This document shows positions 7,281-15,261 of a stretch of DNA of 49,730 nt, piece by piece. The notes under the pieces were generated by a model. That model did not search any database and was not told the origin of the DNA. It saw nothing but the letters and a program-made list of their open reading frames with translations. The stretch's first letter is position 1. The number at the start of each line of letters is the position of its first letter. This DNA comes from Paenibacillus sp. 1001270B_150601_E10 (lineage in GTDB: Bacteria; Bacillota; Bacilli; Paenibacillales; Paenibacillaceae), in the NCBI RefSeq assembly GCF_015558675.1, contig NZ_JADMOL010000009.1, positions 102,927 through 152,656 of the forward strand, given 5' to 3'. Both the position numbers and the translations under genes were made by a program.

Positions 7281-9041
7281 ATGGCTAATCAGAAAGTAAT
7301 CATCGTCGGAGGCGGTTTGGCCGGCTTGATGGCAACGATTAAGGCAGCGGAAGCAGGCGTGCATGTTGACCTGTTCTCCTTAGTACCTGTAAAGCGGTCT
7401 CATTCCGTATGTGCCCAAGGCGGCATCAACGGAGCGGTGAATACGAAAGGTGAAGGCGACTCCCCGTGGGAGCACTTTGATGATACGGTATACGGCGGCG
7501 ACTTCCTTGCGAACCAGCCTCCGGTAAAGGCAATGTGTGAAGCGGCTCCAGGCATTATTCACTTGATGGACCGCATGGGCGTTATGTTCAACCGTACGCC
7601 AGAGGGATTGCTTGATTTCCGCCGCTTCGGCGGTACGAAGCATCACCGTACAGCATTTGCTGGTGCAACGACAGGACAGCAGCTGCTGTATGCGCTTGAT
7701 GAGCAGGTGCGCCGTTGGGAAGCAGCAGGATTGGTTAACAAATATGAATACTATGAGTTCGTCTCTGCGATTATCGATGATGAAGGCGTATGCCGCGGTA
7801 TCCATGCACAGGACCTTCGCTCCATGGAAGCGAAAGCGTTCCCAGCAGATGCGGTTATTCTTGCATCCGGTGGACCAGGGATTATTTTCGGTAAGACGAC
7901 GAACTCCGTTATTAATACAGGTACAGCTGCAAGTGCCGTTTACCAGCAGGGCGTACGTTATGCAAACGGCGAATTCATTCAGATCCATCCAACAGCGATT
8001 CCAGGCGACGACAAACTTCGCTTGATGTCGGAATCCGCACGCGGAGAAGGCGGACGCATCTGGACCTATAAAGACGGCAAGCCGTGGTACTTCCTTGAAG
8101 AGAAGTATCCAGCGTATGGCAACCTTGTTCCTCGTGATATCGCAACGCGTGAGATCTTTCACGTTTGCGTTGATATGAAGCTTGGCATCAACGGCGAGAA
8201 CATGGTATACCTCGACTTGTCCCATAAAGATCCGAAGGAGCTTGATGTGAAGCTTGGCGGTATTATCGAGATCTATGAGAAATTCATGGGCGATGATCCA
8301 CGTAAGATTCCGATGAAGATCTTCCCGGCCGTTCACTATTCGATGGGCGGCATGTGGGTTGACTATAATCAAATGACAAACATTCCTGGCTTGTTTGCAG
8401 CTGGTGAGTGCGACTATCAATATCATGGCGCGAACCGTCTCGGCGCGAACTCCCTTCTTTCCGCGATCTATGGCGGGATGGTTGCGGGACCGAAAGCAGT
8501 AGAATATGTTCGCGGCTTGTCGAAGGCAACGGAAGATGTTCCTTCCTCACTCTTTGACAAAGAATCGAAGCGGGAGCAGGAGAAGTACGAAAAGCTGCTT
8601 AAGATGGACGGCAATGAGAATGCCTATGTCATTCATAAAGAACTGGGCGAGTGGATGACAAACAATATGACCGTCGTCCGCTTCAACGACAAGCTGGAGA
8701 AAACAATCGTTAAGATTAAGGAACTGAAGCAGCGCTATCATTCCATTAATGTAAATGATACAGCGAAGTGGAGCAACCAAGGAGTAGCCTTTACTCGTCA
8801 ATTGTGGAACATGCTTGAGCTTGCAGAGGCGATGACAAAGAGTGCATTGCTGCGCGATGAGAGCCGCGGTGCGCACTATAAGCCGGATTTCCCTGAACGT
8901 AATGATGAACAGTTCCTGAAGAGCTCTGTTGCAACATGGACGCCTGATGGTCCAGAGATTACGTACGAGGAAGTTGATGTGTCCCTAATCAAGCCGCGTA
9001 AGCGTGATTACACCACGGACAAGAAGAAAGGAGAAAAGTGA
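7281..9041 (+). CDS. sdhA: Succinate dehydrogenase flavoprotein subunit
   Basis: Catalytic subunit (586 aa) oxidising succinate to fumarate with covalently bound FAD. The N-terminus shows the FAD-binding GGGLAGLMA (about 11-19), and RSHSVCAQGGINGA (about 39-52) contains the histidine normally linked to FAD. Substrate and active-site segments include GGTKHHRTAFAGATTG, HPTAIPG and ESARGEGGRIW, and a second FAD segment lies at AAGECDYQYHGANRLGANSLL. Length equals B. subtilis SdhA. The ribosome site AAGGAGG is 9-10 bases before ATG. Its stop overlaps the sdhB start (GTGATG), so the two are translationally coupled. Confidence 0.98.
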   Translation: MANQKVIIVGGGLAGLMATIKAAEAGVHVDLFSLVPVKRSHSVCAQGGINGAVNTKGEGDSPWEHFDDTVYGGDFLANQPPVKAMCEAAPGIIHLMDRMGVMFNRTPEGLLDFRRFGGTKHHRTAFAGATTGQQLLYALDEQVRRWEAAGLVNKYEYYEFVSAIIDDEGVCRGIHAQDLRSMEAKAFPADAVILASGGPGIIFGKTTNSVINTGTAASAVYQQGVRYANGEFIQIHPTAIPGDDKLRLMSESARGEGGRIWTYKDGKPWYFLEEKYPAYGNLVPRDIATREIFHVCVDMKLGINGENMVYLDLSHKDPKELDVKLGGIIEIYEKFMGDDPRKIPMKIFPAVHYSMGGMWVDYNQMTNIPGLFAAGECDYQYHGANRLGANSLLSAIYGGMVAGPKAVEYVRGLSKATEDVPSSLFDKESKREQEKYEKLLKMDGNENAYVIHKELGEWMTNNMTVVRFNDKLEKTIVKIKELKQRYHSINVNDTAKWSNQGVAFTRQLWNMLELAEAMTKSALLRDESRGAHYKPDFPERNDEQFLKSSVATWTPDGPEITYEEVDVSLIKPRKRDYTTDKKKGEK

Positions 9042-9805
9042 TGGCGAACACGATGACAGCAGCAAAGACCGTTAAGTTTATTGTGACACGCCAGGATGCT
9101 CCGGATGCGAAGTCGTATACGGAGGAATTCGAAGTTCCTTATCGTCCAAATATGAACGTCATTAGCGCGCTCATGGAGATTCAGCGTAATCCAGTAGATG
9201 CGACAGGCAAGCATACAGCTCCAGTGTGTTGGGAGTCCAACTGCTTGGAAGAAGTATGCGGGGCATGCTCCATGGTGATCAACGGCAAGCCGCGTCAAGC
9301 GTGCTCTGCACTTATTGATCAATTAGAGCAGCCTATCCGCTTGGAGCCGATGAAGACTTTCCCGGTTGTCCGTGACCTTGTTATTAACCGTCAACGGATG
9401 TTCGACTCCTTAAAGCGAGTGAAGGCGTGGATTCCAATAGATGGTACGTACGACCTCGGACCAGGACCTCGGATGGCCGAGACGAAGCGCCAATGGGCGT
9501 ATGAGTTGTCCAAGTGCATGACTTGCGGAGTTTGCTTGGAAGCATGTCCGAACGTCAATGACAAGACGAGCTTTATCGGTCCGGCCCCAATCTCCCAAGT
9601 TCGCTTATTCAATGCTCATCCAACGGGTGAGATGAATAAAGAAGAGCGTTTGGAAGCTCTGCTTGACGATGGGGGAATTGAGGGCTGCGGCAACTCGCAG
9701 AACTGCGTAAGATCATGTCCAAAAGGTATTCCATTGACGACCTCAATTGCGGAGATGAACAAAGATACGACCAAATTGATGTTCAAGCATTGGTTTAAAA
9801 TGTAA
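9041..9805 (+). CDS. sdhB: Succinate dehydrogenase iron-sulfur subunit
   Basis: Iron-sulfur protein (254 aa) that relays electrons from the SdhA flavin to SdhC haems. The ferredoxin-like N-terminal domain has the 2Fe-2S cysteines CWESNCLEEVCGAC with a later Cys in KPRQAC; the C-terminal domain has 4Fe-4S and 3Fe-4S ligands in CMTCGVCLEACPN and CGNSQNCVRSCPKG. The 2Fe-2S loop keeps the usual spacing. ATG 9041 overlaps the sdhA stop by one base; a GTG at 9038 is an alternative. AAAGGAG in the end of sdhA serves as ribosome site. Last gene of sdhCAB, followed by a terminator. Confidence 0.97.
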   Translation: MANTMTAAKTVKFIVTRQDAPDAKSYTEEFEVPYRPNMNVISALMEIQRNPVDATGKHTAPVCWESNCLEEVCGACSMVINGKPRQACSALIDQLEQPIRLEPMKTFPVVRDLVINRQRMFDSLKRVKAWIPIDGTYDLGPGPRMAETKRQWAYELSKCMTCGVCLEACPNVNDKTSFIGPAPISQVRLFNAHPTGEMNKEERLEALLDDGGIEGCGNSQNCVRSCPKGIPLTTSIAEMNKDTTKLMFKHWFKM

Positions 9806-9827
9806 TCATATCGATAAGCTTATACAT

Positions 9828-9872
9828 GCAGACCTTCAAGATCACGTGATGTGTGATTGAAGGTCTGCTTTT
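9828..9872 (+). terminator. Intrinsic terminator after sdhCAB
   Basis: GCAGACCTTCAA and TTGAAGGTCTGC form a perfect 12-bp stem around a 17-base loop, followed by TTTTG. Confidence 0.88.
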
Positions 9873-10076
9873 GTTACCCACTAAATAAGGCTTGTTCGTC
9901 TTCATTGTTGATTAAGATATGCTATTGTCTATCGGTGCAAAAAAGCCTCCGACTTCTGCCTTCCATCCTTAGAAGCGCACTCCGTCATAACCTTATTTTT
10001 CGGAAAGAAGCCTAAACTAAAATAAATTTGATAGCGTTTTCTTATTATACTTCGAAACTTACAGAAGCTGAAAAAA

Positions 10077-10095
10077 TTATGGTAGGCGAACCTAA
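10077..10095. promoter_or_regulatory. DtxR/MntR-like palindrome in the 9873-10209 gap
   Basis: Read on the minus strand, these 19 bases match the classic DtxR operator TTAGGTTAGCCTAACCTAA (from memory) at 16 of 19 positions. A second partial site with CCTAAAC lies near 10010. The box would overlap the -35 of a weak candidate promoter (TATAGT near 10106). Otherwise the gap 9873-10209 is AT-rich and I see no gene or recognisable RNA in it. The regulator is unknown and the match may be chance. Confidence 0.3.
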
Positions 10096-10209
10096 ACAAT
10101 TACGTTATAGTAAGGATTGGGGATTTTACCCTTTTAATTAATTCTCTCTCAGAAAGTGTAAAAGCGCGTTCTGAGCCAAGATCATTGATACGATGGGAGG
10201 ACATCGTTC

Positions 10210-10602
10210 ATGAAGGTTCATTGTGAAAAAGGAGGACTGTGCTCATGCAGAACATCCGTGTGGAGGAATGTGAAGCCGCTCGTCAATGATTGGGATCCCT
10301 TAGGCTTGCTTGCACTCGGAGCGCCAGACGATGAGTACGATTGCTTAACCTCTTTTCTTACGAATTTTATGGAGCAGAACGAAGAATGGGAGGCAGCACA
10401 GCTGCAGCAGGAATTAGAGCATTTTGTGGAGACGCATTTTGGAATAGGACCTTCCATGATGAAGGCTGACCGGAGAACGCTGTGGCAAAGCCAATTTGCA
10501 GCATTCTCCAGCAAGCTATGGATGTTGCGTGACTCTTTAATCTCCTTAGCCAAATCCCAAGTAGAGGAATCTCCCCGATTGGATCATGGCCCTTCATCAT
10601 AG
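10210..10602 (+). CDS. DUF1871-like protein, start probably displaced by a frameshift
   Basis: The intact frame gives 130 aa with the family-like core VKPLVNDWDPLGLLALGAPDDEYD followed by a helical Leu/Glu-rich part (FLTNFMEQNEEWEAAQLQQELEHFVETHFGI). I recognise this as resembling the small DUF1871 proteins of Bacilli (function unknown, about 85-130 aa). GGGAGGACATC precedes ATG 10210, but the first 16 residues (Cys/Lys-rich, MKVHCEKGGLCSCRTS) look non-family. A much stronger ribosome site (AAAAGGAGG) precedes ATG 10245 in another frame, whose 14-codon peptide would join the core if base T10269 were absent. So the gene may be frameshifted, or translation may start at GTG 10258. It runs convergent to the aldehyde dehydrogenase gene. 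Confidence 0.7.
   Translation: MKVHCEKGGLCSCRTSVWRNVKPLVNDWDPLGLLALGAPDDEYDCLTSFLTNFMEQNEEWEAAQLQQELEHFVETHFGIGPSMMKADRRTLWQSQFAAFSSKLWMLRDSLISLAKSQVEESPRLDHGPSS
10245..10289 (+). other. Short ORF with strong ribosome site, probable true N-terminus of the DUF1871-like gene
   Basis: ATG 10245 lies 9 bases after AAAAGGAGG and encodes MQNIRVEECEAARQ before TGA at 10287. Removing T10269 gives MQNIRVEEVKPLVNDWDP, which reads smoothly into the downstream core. Either a one-base insertion (mutation or sequencing error), a programmed shift, or an upstream ORF. Confidence 0.5.
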
Positions 10603-10686
10603 ATCTCCATCTGTTCTGCCTCTCCAGCAGCTCAAACTTTTCTCTAGATTTCCGTTTATGTTCTAAAATGAAACCGCTTCGATCTC

Positions 10687-12063
10687 CTACTTCATGATCT
10701 TTTTCATCCACTTTAACGCGTTTTTAACGCCAGGATAGCGAAGGGAGAGATCGAAGCGATTCGTTTGAAACAATACGCTCTTCTGATGACTAAATGTATC
10801 GAAGCTCGCTTTGCCATGATAGCTGCCAATGCCGCTGTCGCCTACGCCGCCAAATGGCAGATATGGTGAAGCAATGTGCATCAGCGTGTCATTTACACAG
10901 CCTCCGCCGAAAGACAGCTTCGAAAGCACGTTATCTTGAAGTTTTCTATCCTTAGTAAATAAGTAGAGAGCAAGCGGCTTCGAGCGAGCCTGCACCGCTT
11001 GAACGACATCATCTATAGATGAGTAGGTCATGACGGGCAGCAAAGGGCCAAAGATCTCTTCCTGCATGATGCCATGCTCCCAGCTTATGTTCGTCAGCAC
11101 AGTTGGAGCGATGCGTCTTCTAGCCTCATCATATTGACCGCCCCAAGCGATCTTCCCATCCTTAAGAAAGCCCGCCAATCGTTGATAGTGCTTATCGCTA
11201 ATAATGGATGGATAGTTCGTAGAATCAAGCGGCAGCTCTCCGTAGAATTGCTCTACAGCCTTTTTCATTTCCTGCAAAAGAGCATCCTTTACAGATTCAT
11301 GTACAACCAAATAATCAGGCGCAATGCAGGTTTGACCCGCATTGGTCCATTTGCCAAAGGCGGTACGCTTTGCAGCAAGCTCTAGATCGGCGTCTTGATG
11401 AACAATACATGGACTTTTTCCGCCAAGCTCCAATGTTACAGGGATAAGCCGCTCAGCGGCTGCCTTCATAACAATTTTGCCGATGCTGGTGCTGCCCGTG
11501 AAGAAGATATAGTCAAAAGGCATTTGCAAAAGCCACTCACTTTCTTCTACAGCGCCCTCAACGACCGTGACCTGTTCAGGTTCGAATGCATGCCTGATCA
11601 GCTTAACTAACATCGCGCTCGTATGCGGAGCCCATTCTGAGGGCTTAATGACAGCCGTATTGCCTGCCGCTATCGCACCGATCAGGGGCGCAACCGCGAG
11701 CTGGAACGGATAATTCCAAGGTGCGATAATCAAGGTTGTTCCATAAGGCTCAGGCATAATAACGCTTCGACTGCCGACATGGGTGATCGGCGTTCTGACT
11801 CTTTTTGGTTTCATCCAACGTCTTAATGATTTCAACGTATGTCTGGCTTCCATAAGCGTAAAGCCAATCTCCGTAATATATGACTCGGTATCACTTTTAT
11901 CTAGATCCTGCTTCAGCGCATAGGTGATCTCTTGTTCATAATGCTCGATCGCTTGAATAAGCTTATGTAAAGCATGGATTCTCGCTTCAACTCCACGTGT
12001 ACGCCCTTGAAGATAGAACTGCTTTTGTGTGTGCACGATCTGTTCGATGTCTGTTCGATTCAT
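10687..12063 (-). CDS. Aldehyde dehydrogenase, class 3 / YwdH-like
   Basis: NAD(P)-dependent aldehyde dehydrogenase (458 aa) that oxidises aldehydes to acids. Catalytic residues are visible: Glu in LELGGKSPC (about residue 212) and the nucleophilic Cys in NAGQTCIAPDY (about 246). IIAPWNYPFQL (about 112-122) and FTGSTSIGK (about 188-196) are the usual cofactor-binding segments. Length and the C-terminal FGGVGDSGIGSYHGKASFDTFSH fit the short class 3/fatty-aldehyde type such as B. subtilis YwdH. ATG 12063 is preferred over TTG 12069 because AAGGAGG then lies 7 bases upstream. It stands alone, convergent with the DUF1871-like gene and divergent from the metallophosphoesterase at 12178; substrate not deducible. 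Confidence 0.95.
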   Translation of the reverse strand: MNRTDIEQIVHTQKQFYLQGRTRGVEARIHALHKLIQAIEHYEQEITYALKQDLDKSDTESYITEIGFTLMEARHTLKSLRRWMKPKRVRTPITHVGSRSVIMPEPYGTTLIIAPWNYPFQLAVAPLIGAIAAGNTAVIKPSEWAPHTSAMLVKLIRHAFEPEQVTVVEGAVEESEWLLQMPFDYIFFTGSTSIGKIVMKAAAERLIPVTLELGGKSPCIVHQDADLELAAKRTAFGKWTNAGQTCIAPDYLVVHESVKDALLQEMKKAVEQFYGELPLDSTNYPSIISDKHYQRLAGFLKDGKIAWGGQYDEARRRIAPTVLTNISWEHGIMQEEIFGPLLPVMTYSSIDDVVQAVQARSKPLALYLFTKDRKLQDNVLSKLSFGGGCVNDTLMHIASPYLPFGGVGDSGIGSYHGKASFDTFSHQKSVLFQTNRFDLSLRYPGVKNALKWMKKIMK

Positions 12064-12177
12064 AAACAATCCTCCTTCGTTGCATTGCCATACTCTCTTA
12101 TCATAATGTATCTAAGTTTGCATTGCATATGCTCGTGATTCATAATGGATGAGAGATGGTAAAGGGAGGAAATCATA

Positions 12178-13122
12178 TTGAGGATTTCTGCAGATAGGAG
12201 TGAGCACTTATCTGAGGCGAACCCCAGCTCTATAGAGGAGACCGGAAGGAAGCAGAAGATAAGCAGAAGGAAGTTTTTACTAGGTTTGCTAGGAGGAGCT
12301 GCTGCTGTGCCTCTTGTGGCAGGAAGCTATGCAAGATGGATCGAACCCGATTGGCTTCAGGATCGAAAGCTGACCTGTTATTTAGATCGACTGCCGCCCT
12401 CTTTTGATGGGCTTACGATTGCCCATATATCAGACCTTCATTATGGGGATCATGTACATAGCGAGGACATAGAGCGAATCTTAGAGCGCGTAATGTCAGC
12501 AAAGCCCGATATCATATGCTTAACCGGTGATTTGGTTGACGACCGTTCCGGTCGAACCAACGGGATTGTAGAAGTGATGTCGAAGTTCCGGGCTCCCTTG
12601 GGACAGTATGCCGTGCTTGGCAACCATGATTACAGCAGAGGGGACGATATTGCAACGGATTTGCTGATCCAAGCAGGTTTTGACGTGCTGACCAATCAGC
12701 ATCGAATGCTTCAAGCAGGAGGCGCCCACCTCGCTATAGCCGGCATTGATGACGCACTGGATGGATCTCCTGATCTGGACCGTGCATTGGGAGGCATTCC
12801 AAGCGGGACATGCTGTGTTCTGCTAGCACATGAGCCTGATATAGCAGATTGGTCGCTCACGAAAGAAGTTGATCTTCAGCTCTCTGGGCATAGTCACGGT
12901 GGACAAATCCGGCTGCCCTTTATTGGACCAATATTTCTTCCAAATCTTGGCGAGAAATATCCAGATGGCAAGTACATTTTATCGAGACCGTTAGGGCATC
13001 ATTCCATCGATACTCCACTTACTGTATATACGAGCAGAGGCACAGGAACGTCCCTGCTTCCATTGCGATTTAGCTGTCCGCCGGAATGGACGCTGATTAC
13101 GCTTAGGGTTGTAGCCGTGTAA
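12178..13122 (+). CDS. Tat-exported metallophosphoesterase, YkuE-like
   Basis: Calcineurin-type phosphoesterase (314 aa). The N-terminus has a twin-arginine signal, SRRKFLLGLLGG (about 29-40), followed by a hydrophobic stretch, so the enzyme should leave the cytoplasm folded with its metals. Metal motifs are DLHYGDH (about 85), GDLVDD (about 120), GNHD (about 158), AHEPD (about 220) and GHSHGGQ (about 240). B. subtilis YkuE, a TatAyCy substrate bound to the cell wall, has the same architecture. TTG 12178 is the start because AAAGGGAGG lies 8 bases before it and no ATG fits the Tat signal. The downstream gene is also a metallophosphoesterase, possibly co-transcribed. Substrate unknown. Confidence 0.92.
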   Translation: MRISADRSEHLSEANPSSIEETGRKQKISRRKFLLGLLGGAAAVPLVAGSYARWIEPDWLQDRKLTCYLDRLPPSFDGLTIAHISDLHYGDHVHSEDIERILERVMSAKPDIICLTGDLVDDRSGRTNGIVEVMSKFRAPLGQYAVLGNHDYSRGDDIATDLLIQAGFDVLTNQHRMLQAGGAHLAIAGIDDALDGSPDLDRALGGIPSGTCCVLLAHEPDIADWSLTKEVDLQLSGHSHGGQIRLPFIGPIFLPNLGEKYPDGKYILSRPLGHHSIDTPLTVYTSRGTGTSLLPLRFSCPPEWTLITLRVVAV

Positions 13123-13212
13123 ATCTAGGTGTATAGTATCATCATCAGCTGTTATAGGGTAAAAAAAGCAGGTTTTCTTTTGTGGCAGCAGAACGAAGGG
13201 AGAAGATTCAAG

Positions 13213-13971
13213 TTGCAGAATATAGCGATCCTTTCTGATATTCATGGCAATCTTCAAGCACTCGAAGCGGTTCTCGCCGACATAGAACGCCAAGGCGCAG
13301 ATCGATTGATATGCTTAGGGGATATGGTAGGCAAGGGACCGAATTCCGTTGAAGTAATGGATCTTCTACTGTCGGAGTGCGATGTGATTGTAAGAGGCAA
13401 CTGGGATGAGCTTGTTGCCCGCAAGCAGGACGAATTGATTTTTCGCTGGCATGCTGATCAATTAGGAGAAGCACGTGTCGCTCAATTAGACGAGCTTCCA
13501 TTCTCCTTTGACTGTCTAATTAGCGGTCGTCATATCCGTTTGCTTCATGCCTCTCCACAAAGTGTATTTCACCGTGTACAGCCTTGGGATCCTATTGAAA
13601 AGCGGCTTGGCATGTTTGAATTCACGCCTAGCCTAACAGAGCCTTTGCATCCATGCCAATCGCCGGATGTCGTGATATATGGTGATATTCATAACGCCTA
13701 CGTCCAGCATCTGGAAGGAAAGACGCTTGTCAACGTCGGAAGCGTTGGCAATCCCCTAGACATGACGCAGGCATCCTATGTGATGCTTCAAGGTCAATAC
13801 GGCTCCGTGGAGCAGGCTCCCTTCCGTATGCAGCTATGCCGTGTGCCATACGATATTGAGGCAGCTGTCCAAGCGGCAGAGCGATCCGATATGCCAGATA
13901 TCAAGTCGTATGTGAGAGAGCTTCGCACAGGCGTATATCGCGGACTTCAGAAGAGTGAAGACGAAGGGTAA
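13213..13971 (+). CDS. Cytoplasmic metallophosphoesterase (YfcE/MJ0936-like)
   Basis: Protein of 252 aa from TTG 13213, chosen because GGGAG lies about 10 bases upstream and the family N-terminus NIAILSDIHGNLQAL follows at once; the frame extends 28 codons upstream to ATG 13129 without family sequence. Metal-binding motifs are SDIHGN (about 7-12), GDMVGKGP (about 38-45), RGNWD (about 65-69, the family NH[DE] position replaced by NWD), LLHASP (about 112) and YGDIHNAY (about 156), then NVGSVGNP. This resembles serine/threonine-phosphatase-like or phosphodiesterase proteins of COG0639/COG2129. No signal peptide. Substrate unknown. Confidence 0.88.
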   Translation: MQNIAILSDIHGNLQALEAVLADIERQGADRLICLGDMVGKGPNSVEVMDLLLSECDVIVRGNWDELVARKQDELIFRWHADQLGEARVAQLDELPFSFDCLISGRHIRLLHASPQSVFHRVQPWDPIEKRLGMFEFTPSLTEPLHPCQSPDVVIYGDIHNAYVQHLEGKTLVNVGSVGNPLDMTQASYVMLQGQYGSVEQAPFRMQLCRVPYDIEAAVQAAERSDMPDIKSYVRELRTGVYRGLQKSEDEG

Positions 13972-14029
13972 TGTTCTTTTCAACATATACAATCAATGAT
14001 AGTATAGATCTAAGTAGAAGACTGTAACG

Positions 14030-14058
14030 AGCCGGCGCTGTCCATGCGCCGGCTTTGT
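14030..14058 (+). terminator. Intrinsic terminator-like hairpin
   Basis: AGCCGGCGC and GCGCCGGCT form a perfect, GC-rich 9-bp stem with loop TGTCCAT, followed by a poor T tract (TTGTTC). It lies between the phosphoesterase and exporter genes. Confidence 0.7.
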
Positions 14059-14092
14059 TCGGCTTGTGTAAGCGGGAAGGGTGGAGCAGCAA

Positions 14093-15094
14093 GTGAAAGC
14101 AGAACAATGGTTTACGCACCCCGTCGGCTTGACGGTGAGTGCGATTGTGTCAACACTACTATGGGGCAGCGCCATGCCTGCTATTAAGATCGGATATAGC
14201 GAGCTCCATATTCAGTCAAGTCAAATGTTTGAGCAGTGGGTATTCGCAGGTTACCGATTTACCTTGGCGGGACTGATGCTTGTCTTATTTGCCCTGCTGC
14301 TGGAGAAGAAGTCAAACGCGCAGGAGCCTCATGCAGCTGCAAGCGCTAAGCCATTGTCTACCGGACGCAAATGGTTTCTTGTTGCCAGGCTGGCATCGAT
14401 TCAAACGCTGCTTCAGTATTTATTTTTCTATATCGGCCTTAGCCTAAGCACGGGAATGCAGGGTGCAATCATTACAGGAGCCACCTCGTTCTTCCAAATG
14501 CTCGTCGCACGGTTTATGGACCGCAGCGAGTGCTTCAGTGCGAATAAGACGTCAGGCCTCATTCTTGGATTTGCAGGGGTTGCGATTGTTACCTTTACGC
14601 AGGGCGGATTCCATATGCAGCTTGGGATCGGTGACGTCTGCCTGATCCTGTCGGCTTTCTGTGGCGGGTTCGGCAATGTGCTTGCCAAGCATGAAGCGAA
14701 GCAGCTTCCGGTCTTGTGGCTAACAGGAAGACAAATGCTGCTTGGAGGCATCGTGCTGACAATCATTGGTGCAGCTAAAGTAGGGATTGCTCCGTTTGCT
14801 TGGGATGCAAGCTCTTTGCTGCTGCTGCTTTATTTGGCCTTTTTGTCTGCAGCTGGGTTCGGACTGTGGAATCTGATTATGAAATACAACAGTGTAGGAA
14901 AGGTATCCATGTTCCTATTCCTCATTCCTGTATTCGGCGTGTTCTTGTCCGTTCTACTGCTTGGCGAACAGTTCAATGAGTGGATTCTGTTAGCCCTGAT
15001 GCTTGTAGCAGTAGGAATCCTGGTTGTGAATCGCACTCCAAAGCATGTGAAGAAGTCGCAAGCCGCGCCTTCGTTAAATGTTACACAACCGTAA
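14093..15094 (+). CDS. DMT-superfamily (EamA) transporter
   Basis: Membrane exporter (333 aa) with two EamA repeats and about ten hydrophobic segments; the first repeat covers about residues 15-160 (TLLWGSAMPAIKIGY ... GFAGVAIVTF) and the second about 175-320 (LCGG-type ILSAFCGGFGNVLAKHE ... FGVFLSVLLLGEQFNEW). The sequence FGVFLSVLLLGE matches the end of the EamA domain. Members export amino acids, nucleotides or other metabolites; the substrate cannot be read. GTG 14093 is chosen because GGGTGGAG then lies 6 bases upstream; GTG 14081 is possible but abuts its ribosome site. A small hydrophilic insert (about 75-95) separates segments three and four. Confidence 0.92.
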   Translation: MKAEQWFTHPVGLTVSAIVSTLLWGSAMPAIKIGYSELHIQSSQMFEQWVFAGYRFTLAGLMLVLFALLLEKKSNAQEPHAAASAKPLSTGRKWFLVARLASIQTLLQYLFFYIGLSLSTGMQGAIITGATSFFQMLVARFMDRSECFSANKTSGLILGFAGVAIVTFTQGGFHMQLGIGDVCLILSAFCGGFGNVLAKHEAKQLPVLWLTGRQMLLGGIVLTIIGAAKVGIAPFAWDASSLLLLLYLAFLSAAGFGLWNLIMKYNSVGKVSMFLFLIPVFGVFLSVLLLGEQFNEWILLALMLVAVGILVVNRTPKHVKKSQAAPSLNVTQP

Positions 15095-15178
15095 TATTCC
15101 TGTTATCGTCACATAATGTTCTGGAGGTAATATAATAGGCAAGACCCCCTTTTGATGAAAATATATATCCCTTGAAGT

Positions 15179-15207
15179 GACCTGCGTTCGTGCAGGTCTT
15201 TTTTTTT
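15179..15207 (+). terminator. Intrinsic terminator after the DMT transporter
   Basis: GACCTGC and GCAGGTC form the stem around GTTCGT, followed by nine T. Confidence 0.9.
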
Positions 15208-15213
15208 GCGTAT

Positions 15214-15254
15214 AAAAAAAGCTATCCGAGCAGCGTTGTCTGCTGACGAATAGC
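15214..15254 (-). terminator. Intrinsic terminator after the histidinol-phosphatase gene
   Basis: Reading leftwards, GCTATTCGTCAGCAG and CTGCTCGGATAGC pair with one bulge around a short loop, followed by seven T. Confidence 0.88.
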
Positions 15255-15261
15255 GATACCC

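Noticed and set aside
7380-8426. 348-codon open frame opposite sdhA
   Set aside because: Lies wholly inside a highly conserved gene, Cys/His-rich shadow translation, no start signal.
9873-10060. Possible small RNA or 19-codon ORF in the gap after sdhB
   Set aside because: Only weak pairing (AGCCTCCGA/TCGGAA) and a tiny minus-strand ORF without strong site; not enough to call.
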